This document shows positions 8,251 to 16,914 of a stretch of 64,000 nt of DNA, one piece after another. Under the pieces are notes generated by a model, which was not told the origin of the DNA, searched no databases, and worked only from the letters and a program-made list of their open reading frames with translations. The stretch is from the NCBI RefSeq assembly GCF_010727605.1, contig NZ_AP022568.1:3038001-3102000 (forward strand), written 5' to 3'. The first letter of the stretch is position 1, and each line of letters begins with the position of its first letter. The position numbers and the translations under genes are program-made. The DNA is from Mycobacterium simiae (GTDB taxonomy: Bacteria; Actinomycetota; Actinomycetes; Mycobacteriales; Mycobacteriaceae).

Positions 8251-9591
8251 ATGCCCGTCACTCCTGACCTGGCGACGCTGTGTCGGGACACCGACACCGC
8301 GTTCGTTCTGGCGCTGTTCGTCGACCTCAACGGCAAGCCGTGCGCCAAGCTCGTTCCCGCTACAGCCGTCGAGGAGCTCAGCACCGACGGCGTCGGATTC
8401 GCCGGGTACGCCGTCGGCGCGATCGGCCAAACGCCGAAAGATCCCGATTTGATCGCCATGCCCGACCCGGCGTCGTTTACCCCGATCCCGTTCGTCAAGC
8501 CGGGCCTAGCGCTGGTGCACTGCGACCCCTACGTACTAGGCAGCCCGTGGCCGTTCGCGCCGCGCAACATTCTCAAGGCCGTGCTGCGCCAGGTGGGCGA
8601 CGCCGGGTTTGACGCCTGGGTGGGCGCCGAGGTCGAGTACTTCTTGCTCAAGAAGAATCCCGACGGCACCCTCACTACCGCCGACGACGCCGACACCGCC
8701 CCGCAGCCCTGTTACGACGCGCGTGCCGTCACCCGCATGTATGACCACTTGACCTCGCTCAGCGACGCGATGAACGCGCTCGGCTGGGGCAACTACGCCA
8801 ACGACCACGAGGACGGAAACGGGCAATTCGAACAGAACTTCAAGTTCGCCGATGCCCTGACCACTGCCGACCGCGTCGTCACACTGCGCTATCTGATGTC
8901 GGTGCTGGCCGCGGAGCGCGGCATGATTGCCACGTTCATGCCCAAACCCTTCGCCGACCGCACCGGCAGCGGCCTACATCTGCACCTGTCCCTGACCAGC
9001 GCGGGAGCGGCCGTATTTCCCGGTGTCGAGGACGAGCGCGGGCTCGGGCTCTCGCAGACCGCGTACGGCTTCGTGGGCGGCCTCCTCGATCACGCCGCCG
9101 CGCTGCAGGCGCTGATCGCCCCAACTGTCAACTCCTACAAGCGAACCGGAGCGGTGTCCACTGCCTCCGGAGCGTCCTGGGCGCCCCGCGCACCGACCTA
9201 CGGTGGAAACGACCGGACCCACTATGTCCGGGTGCCCGACAACCAGCGCGTCGAGCTGCGCGGGGGAGACGGCTCGGCCAACCCCTACCTGGCCATAGCG
9301 GCAGCCCTGGGTGCCGGCCTGGACGGCATCAAACGCAGCACCGACCCCGGTGCCATCGGCACGCTCGCCGCCACCCGGCCGGCCCTGCCGTTGACCTTGT
9401 TGCACGCCGTGGAGCATCTCGAATCCGACGCGGTGCTGACCGGCGTCCTCGATGCGGCGCTGCCACCAGGCGAGCGCGTCGAAAAGCCAACGGTGTCAGA
9501 CTATTACGCGGCGCTCAAGCGTGATGAATTCTTCGCCTGGCACGCCGCGATCAGCCCCTGGGAAATCGACACCTACCTGGCCGCCTTCTAG
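8251..9591 (+). CDS. Glutamine-synthetase-like ligase (type III GlnT / gamma-glutamylmethylamide synthetase family)
   Basis: The 446-residue protein keeps the glutamine synthetase catalytic layout: EVEYFL metal ligands, HEDGNGQFEQNF, SGLHLHLSL near the ammonia/glutamate site, NSYKR, and the closing RVELRGGDGSANPYLA. Its length and its neighbours (separate GATase, GXGXG and FMN proteins) match GlnT/GmaS enzymes that ligate an amine to glutamate with ATP, rather than the main GlnA. The ATG at 8251 is preceded by GAGGGAG. A longer upstream frame would run through the operator half-sites and is rejected. Whether the amine is methylamine, another amine or ammonia cannot be told from the sequence. 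Confidence 0.85.
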   Translation: MPVTPDLATLCRDTDTAFVLALFVDLNGKPCAKLVPATAVEELSTDGVGFAGYAVGAIGQTPKDPDLIAMPDPASFTPIPFVKPGLALVHCDPYVLGSPWPFAPRNILKAVLRQVGDAGFDAWVGAEVEYFLLKKNPDGTLTTADDADTAPQPCYDARAVTRMYDHLTSLSDAMNALGWGNYANDHEDGNGQFEQNFKFADALTTADRVVTLRYLMSVLAAERGMIATFMPKPFADRTGSGLHLHLSLTSAGAAVFPGVEDERGLGLSQTAYGFVGGLLDHAAALQALIAPTVNSYKRTGAVSTASGASWAPRAPTYGGNDRTHYVRVPDNQRVELRGGDGSANPYLAIAAALGAGLDGIKRSTDPGAIGTLAATRPALPLTLLHAVEHLESDAVLTGVLDAALPPGERVEKPTVSDYYAALKRDEFFAWHAAISPWEIDTYLAAF

Positions 9592-9626
9592 CGGCTGCCG
9601 TTAACAGACGAAGGACTCACCACACA

Positions 9627-10523
9627 ATGTGCGGCATCATCGGGTTACACCTGCGCAACCCCGATCTCTACCCACGGCTGGGCGCACTGCTCGCTGCGAT
9701 GCTCGGCGAGATGCAAGACCGCGGCGCCGATTCGGCCGGGGTGGCGATCTACGGCGACCCGGTATGGTCACCGAGCGGGCAGGGCTGCGTCAGCCTCATC
9801 GGCGTCACCGGGGACGCCCGAAGCGCCGTGGCCGCGGTCGGCGCCGAACTCGGACAGCCCGTCGACGCCGTCTTCGTCGCCGACACCTTGTTGCTGCGCA
9901 GTGCGGCCCCGGCCGCGGTGCTGCTCGATGCCGCTCGGGTCGCGTTTCCGCACGCGGTCCTCGCCGGCTTCGGCCAAGATTTCGCAGTGCTCAAAGGGGT
10001 TGGGCGGCCGCGAGATTTGGTGCAGCGCTGGGGCTTGGCCGCCGCGCAGGGCTGGCAGGGTGTCGGCCACACCCGGATGGCCACCGAATCGGCGGTGAAC
10101 CCGTCGGGTTGTCACCCGTACGCGGTGGGACCAGGTCAATGTTTGGTCCACAACGGCTCGTTCGCTAACCACGCCAGTATCCGACGGGAATTGCAAAGGG
10201 CCGGTGTGCAATTCGATTCCGAAAACGACAGCGAAGTGGGCGCGCGCTTTGTTGCCCAACAGCTCGCCGACGGGCGGGACATGCAAACCGCGCTGAAGGC
10301 GTTGTGTGCCGCCTTCGACGGCTTCTACACACTGCTGGTGTCCGACCGCAATTCGTTCGCGGTGGTCCGCGACGCCATCGCGTGCAAGCCCGCGGTGATC
10401 GCCGAAACCGACGACTGGGTAGCGATGGCCAGCGAATACCGCGCGCTTGCCCAATTGCCCGGTGTCGAGCGGGCCCGCGTCTGGGAACCCCAACCCGAGG
10501 TGGTCTACGCATGGACCAGATGA
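9627..10523 (+). CDS. Class II glutamine amidotransferase domain protein (MgsA/GlxB-like)
   Basis: A free-standing 298-residue Ntn-type GATase, equivalent to the N-terminal domain of glutamate synthase. After Met removal the nucleophile would be Cys2 (MCGIIGLH). RGADSAG, GHTRMATES and the oxyanion NGSFAN motifs are present. In the N-methylglutamate synthase and glx systems this subunit releases the amine (or ammonia) from a glutamyl amide and channels it to the FMN subunit. The next gene overlaps its stop (ATGA), supporting a complex made in fixed proportion. Confidence 0.87.
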   Translation: MCGIIGLHLRNPDLYPRLGALLAAMLGEMQDRGADSAGVAIYGDPVWSPSGQGCVSLIGVTGDARSAVAAVGAELGQPVDAVFVADTLLLRSAAPAAVLLDAARVAFPHAVLAGFGQDFAVLKGVGRPRDLVQRWGLAAAQGWQGVGHTRMATESAVNPSGCHPYAVGPGQCLVHNGSFANHASIRRELQRAGVQFDSENDSEVGARFVAQQLADGRDMQTALKALCAAFDGFYTLLVSDRNSFAVVRDAIACKPAVIAETDDWVAMASEYRALAQLPGVERARVWEPQPEVVYAWTR

Positions 10524-11200
10524 GCACGGAGTTCGACCTACGCCACACACCATTGCGCGAGGTGAACACGAAGCTGCATGCGGCAGAGCTGTTCGGCGAC
10601 TTCGTGATCCGTAATCCCGCGGGTGCGCACAACGTCGCGGTCGGGCTCAACGCGCCGGTGCGGGTGACCATCGACGGGCACGTGGGTTATTACGCGGCGG
10701 GCATGAACCAGCAGGCCGGGATCACCATCGCCGGCAACGCCGGCACCGGTGTCGCCGAGAACATGATGAGCGGCACGGTCTGGGTCACCGGCGACGCGTC
10801 CCAATCGGCGGGGGCGACCGCCCACGGCGGGCTACTGGTCATTGAGGGCAATGCCGCTGCGCGGTGCGGTATTTCGATGAAAGGTGCCGACATCGTGGTG
10901 GGCGGCGACGTCGGTCACATGAGCGCGTTCATGGCCCAGGCCGGACGACTGGTGGTCCGCGGCGACGCCGGCGAGGCGCTCGGTGACTCGATCTACGAGG
11001 CCCGGATCTACGTGCGCGGCCACGTCGCATCGCTGGGCGCCGACTGCGTACCCAAGCAGATGACCGACGAGCACCATGCCGAGCTGGCGGCGCTGCTCAA
11101 GGCTGCGGGATTCGAGGACGACCAGACCAGCGAGTACACCCGCTACGGCTCGGCTCGCGCCCTGTACCACTTCCACGTCGACAATGCGAGCGCCTACTGA
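10520..11200 (+). CDS. GXGXG-domain glutamate synthase subunit (MgsB/GlxC-like)
   Basis: The 226-residue protein is a right-handed beta-helix of GXGXG type, the C-terminal domain of large-subunit glutamate synthase as a separate chain. Repeated turns such as GTVWVTGDASQ, GLLVIEGNAA, DIVVGGDVGH and RLVVRGDAGEALG are easy to see. The domain is structural and carries no catalytic residues. The ATG at 10520 overlaps the amidotransferase stop; an in-frame ATG at 10511 is an alternative. The stop shares a base with the next ATG (TGATG). Confidence 0.85.
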   Translation: MSTEFDLRHTPLREVNTKLHAAELFGDFVIRNPAGAHNVAVGLNAPVRVTIDGHVGYYAAGMNQQAGITIAGNAGTGVAENMMSGTVWVTGDASQSAGATAHGGLLVIEGNAAARCGISMKGADIVVGGDVGHMSAFMAQAGRLVVRGDAGEALGDSIYEARIYVRGHVASLGADCVPKQMTDEHHAELAALLKAAGFEDDQTSEYTRYGSARALYHFHVDNASAY

Positions 11201-12573
11201 TGACTGCGATCCGGCCGACATTCCAAACGAGCAGCGAAATCAGCAGTGATTCCCGTGCACAACGCGGACTGCGGGAATCCGCCACCTTCGACCGCGCCGC
11301 CATTGCCGCGATTCAGCGGGCGGCAGAGACCGGGATCTACGACATCCGCGGCTGGGGTGCCAAGCGGGCGCTGCCGCACTTCGACGACCTGCTGTTCCTG
11401 GGTGCGTCCATGTCGCGCTACCCACTGGAGGGGTACCGCGAGCGCTGTGGAACCGATGTGGTGGTGGGCGACCGTCATGCCAAACGGCCGCTGCGGCTGG
11501 CCATTCCGATCACCATCGCCGGAATGAGTTTCGGCGCGCTGTCTGCGCAGGCGAAAGAAGCCCTCGGCCGCGGCGCCAGCGAGGTCGGTACCTCCACCAC
11601 CACCGGTGACGGCGGCATGACGGCGGAGGAACGCGGCCACAGCACGCAGCTGGTCTATCAATATCTGCCGTCGCGGTACGGGATGAACCCGGACGACATG
11701 CGCAAGGCCGACGCCATCGAGGTGGTGTTGGGGCAGGGGGCCAAGCCAGGCGGCGGCGGAATGCTCTTGGGCCAGAAGATCTCCGACCGGGTCGCGGCGA
11801 TGCGCACGCTGCCGCCCGGTATCGACCAACGCAGCGCCTGCCGGCATCCGGACTGGACCGGTCCGGATGACCTCACCATCAAAATCAACGAGCTGCGCGA
11901 GGTCACCGATTGGGAAAAGCCCATCTACGTCAAACTCGGCGCGACCCGCACCTATTACGACGTCAAACTCGCCGTCCACGCCGGTGCGGACGTCGTCGTG
12001 GTCGACGGCATGCAGGGCGGCACCGCTGCCACACAGGAGGTGTTCATCGAGCACGTCGGTATCCCCACGCTGGCCGCCATTCCGCAGGCGGTGCAGGCGC
12101 TACAGGAACTCGGGGTGCACCGGAAGGTCCAGCTCATTGTCTCCGGCGGTATCCGCAGCGGCGCCGACGTGGCCAAGGCGCTCGCGTTGGGAGCCGACGC
12201 CGTCGCCATCGGCACCGCCGCGCTGATTGCGTTGGGGGACAATCACCCTCGTTACGCCGCGGAATACGAGCAGCTCGGCAGCGCGGCGGGCTTCTACGAC
12301 GACTTCCAAGACGGCCGCGATCCGGCAGGCATCAGCACCCAAGACCCCGATCTGGCGGCCCGATTCGATCCGGTCGCGGGTGGCCGGCGGTTGGCCAACT
12401 ACCTGCGCGTGCTCACCATGGAGGCCCAGACCATTGCCCGGGCCTGCGGGAAGGCACACGTCTGCCACCTCGAGCCCGAGGACCTGGTGGCCGTCACCAT
12501 CGAGGCGGCCGCCATGGCCCGAGTGCCGCTGGCGGGCACCGAGTGGATCCCCGGCACCGTGGGTGGGCTATGA
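11200..12573 (+). CDS. FMN-binding glutamate-synthase-like protein (MgsC/GlxD-like)
   Basis: The 457-residue TIM-barrel protein corresponds to the FMN domain of glutamate synthase, where 2-oxoglutarate is reductively aminated. IYVKLGATRTYYDVKLA, the VVVDGMQGGTAATQ loop and VSGGIRSGADVAKALALGAD (flavin phosphate site) are intact. No cysteine occurs between about residue 340 and the ARACGKAH segment near 410. The stretch that normally holds the 3Fe-4S cysteines reads FYDDFQDGRDPAGISTQ (about residues 365-381). It therefore probably lacks the iron-sulfur cluster. Overlaps on both sides place it third in a tightly coupled set. Confidence 0.86.
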   Translation: MTAIRPTFQTSSEISSDSRAQRGLRESATFDRAAIAAIQRAAETGIYDIRGWGAKRALPHFDDLLFLGASMSRYPLEGYRERCGTDVVVGDRHAKRPLRLAIPITIAGMSFGALSAQAKEALGRGASEVGTSTTTGDGGMTAEERGHSTQLVYQYLPSRYGMNPDDMRKADAIEVVLGQGAKPGGGGMLLGQKISDRVAAMRTLPPGIDQRSACRHPDWTGPDDLTIKINELREVTDWEKPIYVKLGATRTYYDVKLAVHAGADVVVVDGMQGGTAATQEVFIEHVGIPTLAAIPQAVQALQELGVHRKVQLIVSGGIRSGADVAKALALGADAVAIGTAALIALGDNHPRYAAEYEQLGSAAGFYDDFQDGRDPAGISTQDPDLAARFDPVAGGRRLANYLRVLTMEAQTIARACGKAHVCHLEPEDLVAVTIEAAAMARVPLAGTEWIPGTVGGL

Positions 12574-13760
12574 CCGCTGAAACCGCCGATGTCCTCATCG
12601 TTGGCGGCGGTCTCGAGGGCGCCGCTGCTGCCTGGGCGCTGAGCCAGCGAGGCGTCACCGATGTCGTTGTTGCCGAACGTAATACCGTCGGCTCGGGGAT
12701 GACGGGGAAATCCAGCGGCATCGTGCGCTGTCACTACGGAGTCGGTTCGCTGGCCGCCATGGCGGCCGTCGGTCTCGAGGTCTTCGAGAAGGCCGAGGAA
12801 CTCTTCGGCACCGACATCGGTTTCCGCCAGACCGGCTACGTGGTCGGAGTGGGCGAAGCCAACGCGGACAACATGCGCAAAAGCCTTGCTGCTCAACGCG
12901 AAGTAGGGGTCCAGACCGAAGAGATCGACAAGTCCGAGGTCGCCCGGCTCTGGCCGTATGCCGACCTGGAGCCGTTCGGCGCGTTCGGCTTCGAGGCGCG
13001 CGGCGGTTACGGCGATGCCTACCAAACCGCCCAGGCGATGATGCTGACCGCGCGCGCCGCCGGCGCCCGCCTGCGGCAGGGCGCCCGGGTGGTGCGGCTG
13101 CTGGTGGCCGCCGATCGTGCCTCGGGGGCGGTGTTGGCGGACGGCACCGAGATCCACGCCGGCACCGTCGTCGTCGCCACCGGCGCGTGGACGCCCCCGT
13201 TGCTGGCTCCCCATGGCATCGACGTCCCCATCACCGTGCACCGCGAGCAGATCGTGCTGGTGGCGCTCGGCGTCGAGCTGGGACCGGTGCCGGTGTTCTC
13301 CGATTTGATTTCGCTGCAATACGTTCGGCCGGAAATCGGCGGTGACCTCCTGTTCGGTAATTCGGATCTCGCCGAACTCGACGTGGCCGACCCGGACCGT
13401 TATCTGAACCGCGCCGATGAGGCATTTCTCGGTTTAGCGGCCGAGAAAATCAGCGCCCGGTTCCCCGGTCTGGGCGACGCCTCGATCAGCGGCAGCTACG
13501 CCGGCTGCTACGACGTCACTCCGGACTGGAACCCGGTGATCTCGCGTTGCGCTGTCGACGGGTTGATCATCGCCGCCGGATTCAGTGGTCATGGTTTCAA
13601 GATCTCGCCGGCGGTGGGGCGGTTGGTGGCCGACCTGGTGGTCGACGGACACTCCAGTGACCCACGCATCCCCGAATCGGACTTCCGGTTATCGCGGTTC
13701 GCCGAAGACAAACCGCTCACCAGCCGATTTCCCTACCTGGGCGCCGGCGAGATGCGCTGA
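12570..13760 (+). CDS. FAD-dependent oxidoreductase, DAO / sarcosine-oxidase-beta-like
   Basis: The 396-residue flavoprotein starts with a dinucleotide-binding motif (VLIVGGGLEGAAAAWAL) and continues with SSGIVRCHYG and a C-terminal GFSGHGFKISPAVG, typical of D-amino-acid/sarcosine/glycine oxidases. It overlaps the FMN gene by ATGA and ends the module. In the N-methylglutamate pathway the matching step is oxidation of an N-alkyl-glutamate back to glutamate plus an aldehyde. There it is done by a four-subunit enzyme whose catalytic subunit belongs to this family. The other three subunits are absent, so this may act alone as an oxidase or use another acceptor. Confidence 0.83.
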   Translation: MTAETADVLIVGGGLEGAAAAWALSQRGVTDVVVAERNTVGSGMTGKSSGIVRCHYGVGSLAAMAAVGLEVFEKAEELFGTDIGFRQTGYVVGVGEANADNMRKSLAAQREVGVQTEEIDKSEVARLWPYADLEPFGAFGFEARGGYGDAYQTAQAMMLTARAAGARLRQGARVVRLLVAADRASGAVLADGTEIHAGTVVVATGAWTPPLLAPHGIDVPITVHREQIVLVALGVELGPVPVFSDLISLQYVRPEIGGDLLFGNSDLAELDVADPDRYLNRADEAFLGLAAEKISARFPGLGDASISGSYAGCYDVTPDWNPVISRCAVDGLIIAAGFSGHGFKISPAVGRLVADLVVDGHSSDPRIPESDFRLSRFAEDKPLTSRFPYLGAGEMR

Positions 13761-13775
13761 GCGGGTGGGTACCGG

Positions 13776-14510
13776 CTAGTCCAGCTCCCACGCGGCGGTC
13801 ACCGAGAAGCTCACCGTCTGCTGACCGGGCTCCAGCGGTACCGGGATGGCCATGGCCTTGGGTGCCGGCTGGCCCCCGGGCGGGGGTGGGCCCCCGGTGG
13901 CCTCCGAAATGGACAGCACCTTGCCCAGTCGCAGGCCGGACAACTGCGCGTACTGGTCGGCACGGTTCTTGGCGTCGTTGAACGCCCGCGCCCGCGCATC
14001 CTTGACCAGTTGCGAGTCGTCGGCGATCGAGTAGCTGACCGAACTGATCCGAGTGGCATCGCCGCCGGTGCTCACGATCAGCGCCAGCATGCGCGACGCC
14101 GCGTCCGTCGGGTGGATCTTCACCTGGATGGCATTGGTGGCACGGTAGCCGGTGATGATGGGCTCGGGACTGGCGTATTGGGGCTGCAAGGTCACCTGGG
14201 TGGTGCTGATGTCCTTGCGGTCGATGCCGGCACCGGTGAGCGCATTGATGACCGCCTGCTGACGGTCGTTGGTTTGATTCATCGCCGTGGTCACGTCCGG
14301 TGCATTGAATTCGATCCCGACGTCGGCGGTCAAGGTGTCCGGCACCCCTTGCACCTGCCCCGAACCCGTCACGGTCACCTGACGCGGATTCGCGCCCGGC
14401 GGCGCCGCAGTGTGGGAATCACACGCCGCTGCCGCGGTCATGGCCAGCACGGCCGAGGCAACGACGATCGACCAGCGTGGGCACCGTCCAGCGCGTTGTT
14501 CGACCGCCAT
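13776..14510 (-). CDS. lpqG: SIMPL-domain lipoprotein LpqG
   Basis: The 244-residue product begins with a signal sequence ending in a lipobox (LAMTAAAAC, Cys at about 30) and then carries a SIMPL/DUF541 domain (RQVTVTGSGQVQGVPDTLTADVG). It would be anchored to the outer face of the membrane. Position next to hpt and length fit M. tuberculosis lpqG (Rv3623). The ATG at 14510 is preferred over a longer frame because it places the signal peptide at the N-terminus. Function is unknown. It converges on the DAO gene, 16 bases apart. Confidence 0.85.
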   Translation of the reverse strand: MAVEQRAGRCPRWSIVVASAVLAMTAAAACDSHTAAPPGANPRQVTVTGSGQVQGVPDTLTADVGIEFNAPDVTTAMNQTNDRQQAVINALTGAGIDRKDISTTQVTLQPQYASPEPIITGYRATNAIQVKIHPTDAASRMLALIVSTGGDATRISSVSYSIADDSQLVKDARARAFNDAKNRADQYAQLSGLRLGKVLSISEATGGPPPPGGQPAPKAMAIPVPLEPGQQTVSFSVTAAWELD

Positions 14511-14520
14511 GCCTGGCACC

Positions 14521-14790
14521 CTAGCCGCTGGTCGGTTCGCTGCTCCAGGATTTGTCCAACATTGGCGGGTTGACGCCGTCACCGTCTGCAGCGCAATTGT
14601 GAATCAACCTGTGCGCGAATGTGTTTGATACCAGCGCCAGCACCAGCAGCTGCAGAATCACGAGGGCAAGGGGTACGTCCACCGCGACCGTCGTCCAGAT
14701 GAGGGTGGGAGTGGCGACCGGCGCGAACATCAGCCCGAAGATCATGCCGACTGCGCGCAGCGGCCCGTCCCGGTGCGGCTGCGCAGTCAT
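14521..14790 (-). CDS. Small two-helix membrane protein
   Basis: An 89-residue protein with two hydrophobic segments (about residues 12-34 and 38-58) and a polar tail. Its ATG overlaps the P450 stop (ATGA), so it is translated with the cytochrome and is likely real despite its size. I do not recognise a family. A membrane partner for the P450, or an unrelated passenger, are both possible. Confidence 0.6.
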   Translation of the reverse strand: MTAQPHRDGPLRAVGMIFGLMFAPVATPTLIWTTVAVDVPLALVILQLLVLALVSNTFAHRLIHNCAADGDGVNPPMLDKSWSSEPTSG

Positions 14791-16034
14791 CGTCGCTCGC
14801 GAAGACGGACGGGCAGTGCGGCCAGCCCGTGCATCAGAGTGCTGTTGCGGTATTGGAGCACGACGTTGTCAGCCAACGTGATTCGCTCGAAGCGATCGAG
14901 CAGTCGTCCGATCCCGATCTCACCCTCCAAGCGGGCCAGCGGCGCTCCGAGGCAGTGGTGAATTCCGTGCCCGAACGCGACATGCGGGTTGGGGGTCCTG
15001 GTCACGTCGAGGACGTCCGGCTTGTCGAATTGGCGGCCGTCGTGGTTGGCGCCGAGCAGCGCGATCAGCACCAGTTGCCGCGCCGGAATCTCGACCTCGC
15101 CCACCCGTACCGCCGAGGTGGTGTACCGCAGGGTGGCGGTGTTGAGCGGGCTTTCGATCCGCAGAAACTCTTCCACTGCCGAGGGCAGTATCCCGGGATC
15201 GGCGCGCAACGCCGCAAGTTGAGATGGATTGCGTAGCAGGGCGAGCACGCCGTTGCCGATCAGGTTCACCGTGGTCTCGTATCCGGCCAAAATCAGCAAG
15301 TAGGCGGTCGCCAGCAACTCGTCCTCGCCGAGCCGGTCGCCGACGTCGGAGGCGTTGACCAATGCGCTGAGCAGGTCATCGGCCGGCGCTGCGCGCTTGC
15401 CCGCGATCAACCCGGTCAGCAGCTCGATCAACGCGTTTTCCGAGCTTGTCAGTGCGGCGTGGTCGATGCTGGTGAGTAGCGGTTCGCACAGCAGGCGGAA
15501 GCGGTCGCTATCATCGGGCGGTACTCCCAACAGCTTGCCGATCACCCCGAGCGGCAGCCGAATCGCGTACGCCTGCATCAGGTCCACCACCGTGTCACCG
15601 TCGGCGGCCTGGGCGACCCCATCGAGCAACTCGTCGGCGATAGCGACGATGTCGGGGCGCATGCTGCGCACACTGCCGGCGGTGAACTCCTTGGTGAGCA
15701 GTTTGCGCAGCCGGGTGTGGTCTGGTGGATCCTGTTGCAGCATATGGTTATTGAGTAACGATTTGTGTGGGGTGTGGTCTCCCTGCGGGAGTAACTCGGC
15801 CAGCCCCTGCCAGTTCTTGCTCAGTCGCGGGTCGGCCAGCAAGACCCGCGCCTCGGCGTACCGGGTGATCAGCCACGCTTGCGTCGCCCCCCAGATGGTG
15901 ACGCGGTGCGCCGGGGCCTCGGCATTGAGTGTGCGGTAGCAGGTATGTGGGTCCTGAATGAAGGCCCGCCCCAACCGCACCGGGCTTTCCGGCGTCGTGG
16001 GGTGCACACCGTTGCTGACTGAGTTCGGGCTCAC
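14787..16034 (-). CDS. Cytochrome P450
   Basis: The 415-residue haemoprotein has all P450 landmarks: the I-helix oxygen-binding LILAGYETTVN, the K-helix EEFLRIESP (ExxR) and the haem loop FGHGIHHCLG with Cys361 as proximal ligand. It is a soluble bacterial type that needs a separate ferredoxin and reductase; neither lies nearby. The GTG at 16034 is chosen because upstream codons look non-coding and the downstream part begins like other CYPs. It follows the XRE regulator by 70 bases. M. tuberculosis has no P450 at this place. The substrate cannot be inferred. Confidence 0.92.
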   Translation of the reverse strand: MSPNSVSNGVHPTTPESPVRLGRAFIQDPHTCYRTLNAEAPAHRVTIWGATQAWLITRYAEARVLLADPRLSKNWQGLAELLPQGDHTPHKSLLNNHMLQQDPPDHTRLRKLLTKEFTAGSVRSMRPDIVAIADELLDGVAQAADGDTVVDLMQAYAIRLPLGVIGKLLGVPPDDSDRFRLLCEPLLTSIDHAALTSSENALIELLTGLIAGKRAAPADDLLSALVNASDVGDRLGEDELLATAYLLILAGYETTVNLIGNGVLALLRNPSQLAALRADPGILPSAVEEFLRIESPLNTATLRYTTSAVRVGEVEIPARQLVLIALLGANHDGRQFDKPDVLDVTRTPNPHVAFGHGIHHCLGAPLARLEGEIGIGRLLDRFERITLADNVVLQYRNSTLMHGLAALPVRLRERR

Positions 16035-16104
16035 ACCACGAATCCTGCAGCCGCGCAACGACGTTATCCAGGACGTGCGATTCCTGGTTGTCCGACTCCC
16101 AGGC

Positions 16105-16914
16105 TCAGCCGGGGTCGAGTCGGCGCATGCCGTCCTCTGACGGGGAGCCGGGTTCGGCCCAGTAGGCAACCAGCACATGACCGGTCGCCGGCAGAACCAT
16201 CTGCTGATAGTTCAGATTGAGCTTGCCCACCCGCGGATGGTTGACCAGCATCAAACCGGCAGGCTCGTACTTGACGTCGTGCCGTTCCCAGAGCTGGCGG
16301 AACCGGGGGCTTTGTCCGATCAGCTCGTCGACCAGTCCGATCAGTGCCGGGTCGGGCCGCTGGCCGTATAGGACGCGTAGCAGGGAGACGGCCCACGCGG
16401 TGAGTGCTTTCCAATTCCGGTAAAAGTGCTTTGCCTCCGGGTCACGGAACAATTCCCGCATGGTGTTGGAGCCGACCGCGTAGTGCGGCGACAACGCGTC
16501 GGCCAGTTTGTTGGCGATGACCACGGTGAGTCCGGGGTCGACGACGTGCGCCGCAGTCAGCGGCCAGCCGCCGATCAGTCCGCGAAGCCCGGGATGCGGA
16601 TCCTGCAACGGCTCAACGGCATCGCCGGATCGGTGCCGCGTGAGGTTTCGCATGTACGCCACCGCGTCCTCGTCCAACTTCAGGGCTCGGCTCAGCGCAG
16701 TGAGAACCTGATCCGACGGGTTATCTTCGCGGCCCTGCTCGAGGCGCAGGTAGTAGTCCGTGCTGATGTTGGCCAGTATCGCCACTTCCTCCCGGCGCAA
16801 ACCGGCTACCCGGCGGCGACTGCCCGGCGGCAGGCCGACCTCGCCGGGTTGCACCAGGCCTCGGCGGGCGCGCAGAAACTGCGCCAAGGCGGATTGTTCG
16901 GTCACACGGCCCAC
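16105..16914 (-). CDS. XRE-family regulator with MmyB-like ligand domain
   Basis: The 269-residue protein has an N-terminal helix-turn-helix (LRREEVAILANISTDYYLRL, then EQGREDNPS) and a long C-terminal PAS-like domain of the MmyB type (VIANKLADALSPHYAVGSN; WERHDVKYEPAGL). MmyB-type regulators are common in actinobacteria beside oxidoreductase genes and may bind fatty-acid-like ligands. It is the first gene of a three-gene set with the P450 and a small membrane protein, so it probably controls them. The start is a GTG at 16914; a second GTG at 16905 is possible. Confidence 0.88.
   Translation of the reverse strand: MGRVTEQSALAQFLRARRGLVQPGEVGLPPGSRRRVAGLRREEVAILANISTDYYLRLEQGREDNPSDQVLTALSRALKLDEDAVAYMRNLTRHRSGDAVEPLQDPHPGLRGLIGGWPLTAAHVVDPGLTVVIANKLADALSPHYAVGSNTMRELFRDPEAKHFYRNWKALTAWAVSLLRVLYGQRPDPALIGLVDELIGQSPRFRQLWERHDVKYEPAGLMLVNHPRVGKLNLNYQQMVLPATGHVLVAYWAEPGSPSEDGMRRLDPG

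Noticed and set aside
11910..12569. 220-codon extension of the DAO flavoprotein into the FMN gene
   Set aside because: The extension is an Arg/Gly-rich out-of-frame reading of the FMN gene; the flavin-binding fold begins right after the ATG at 12570.
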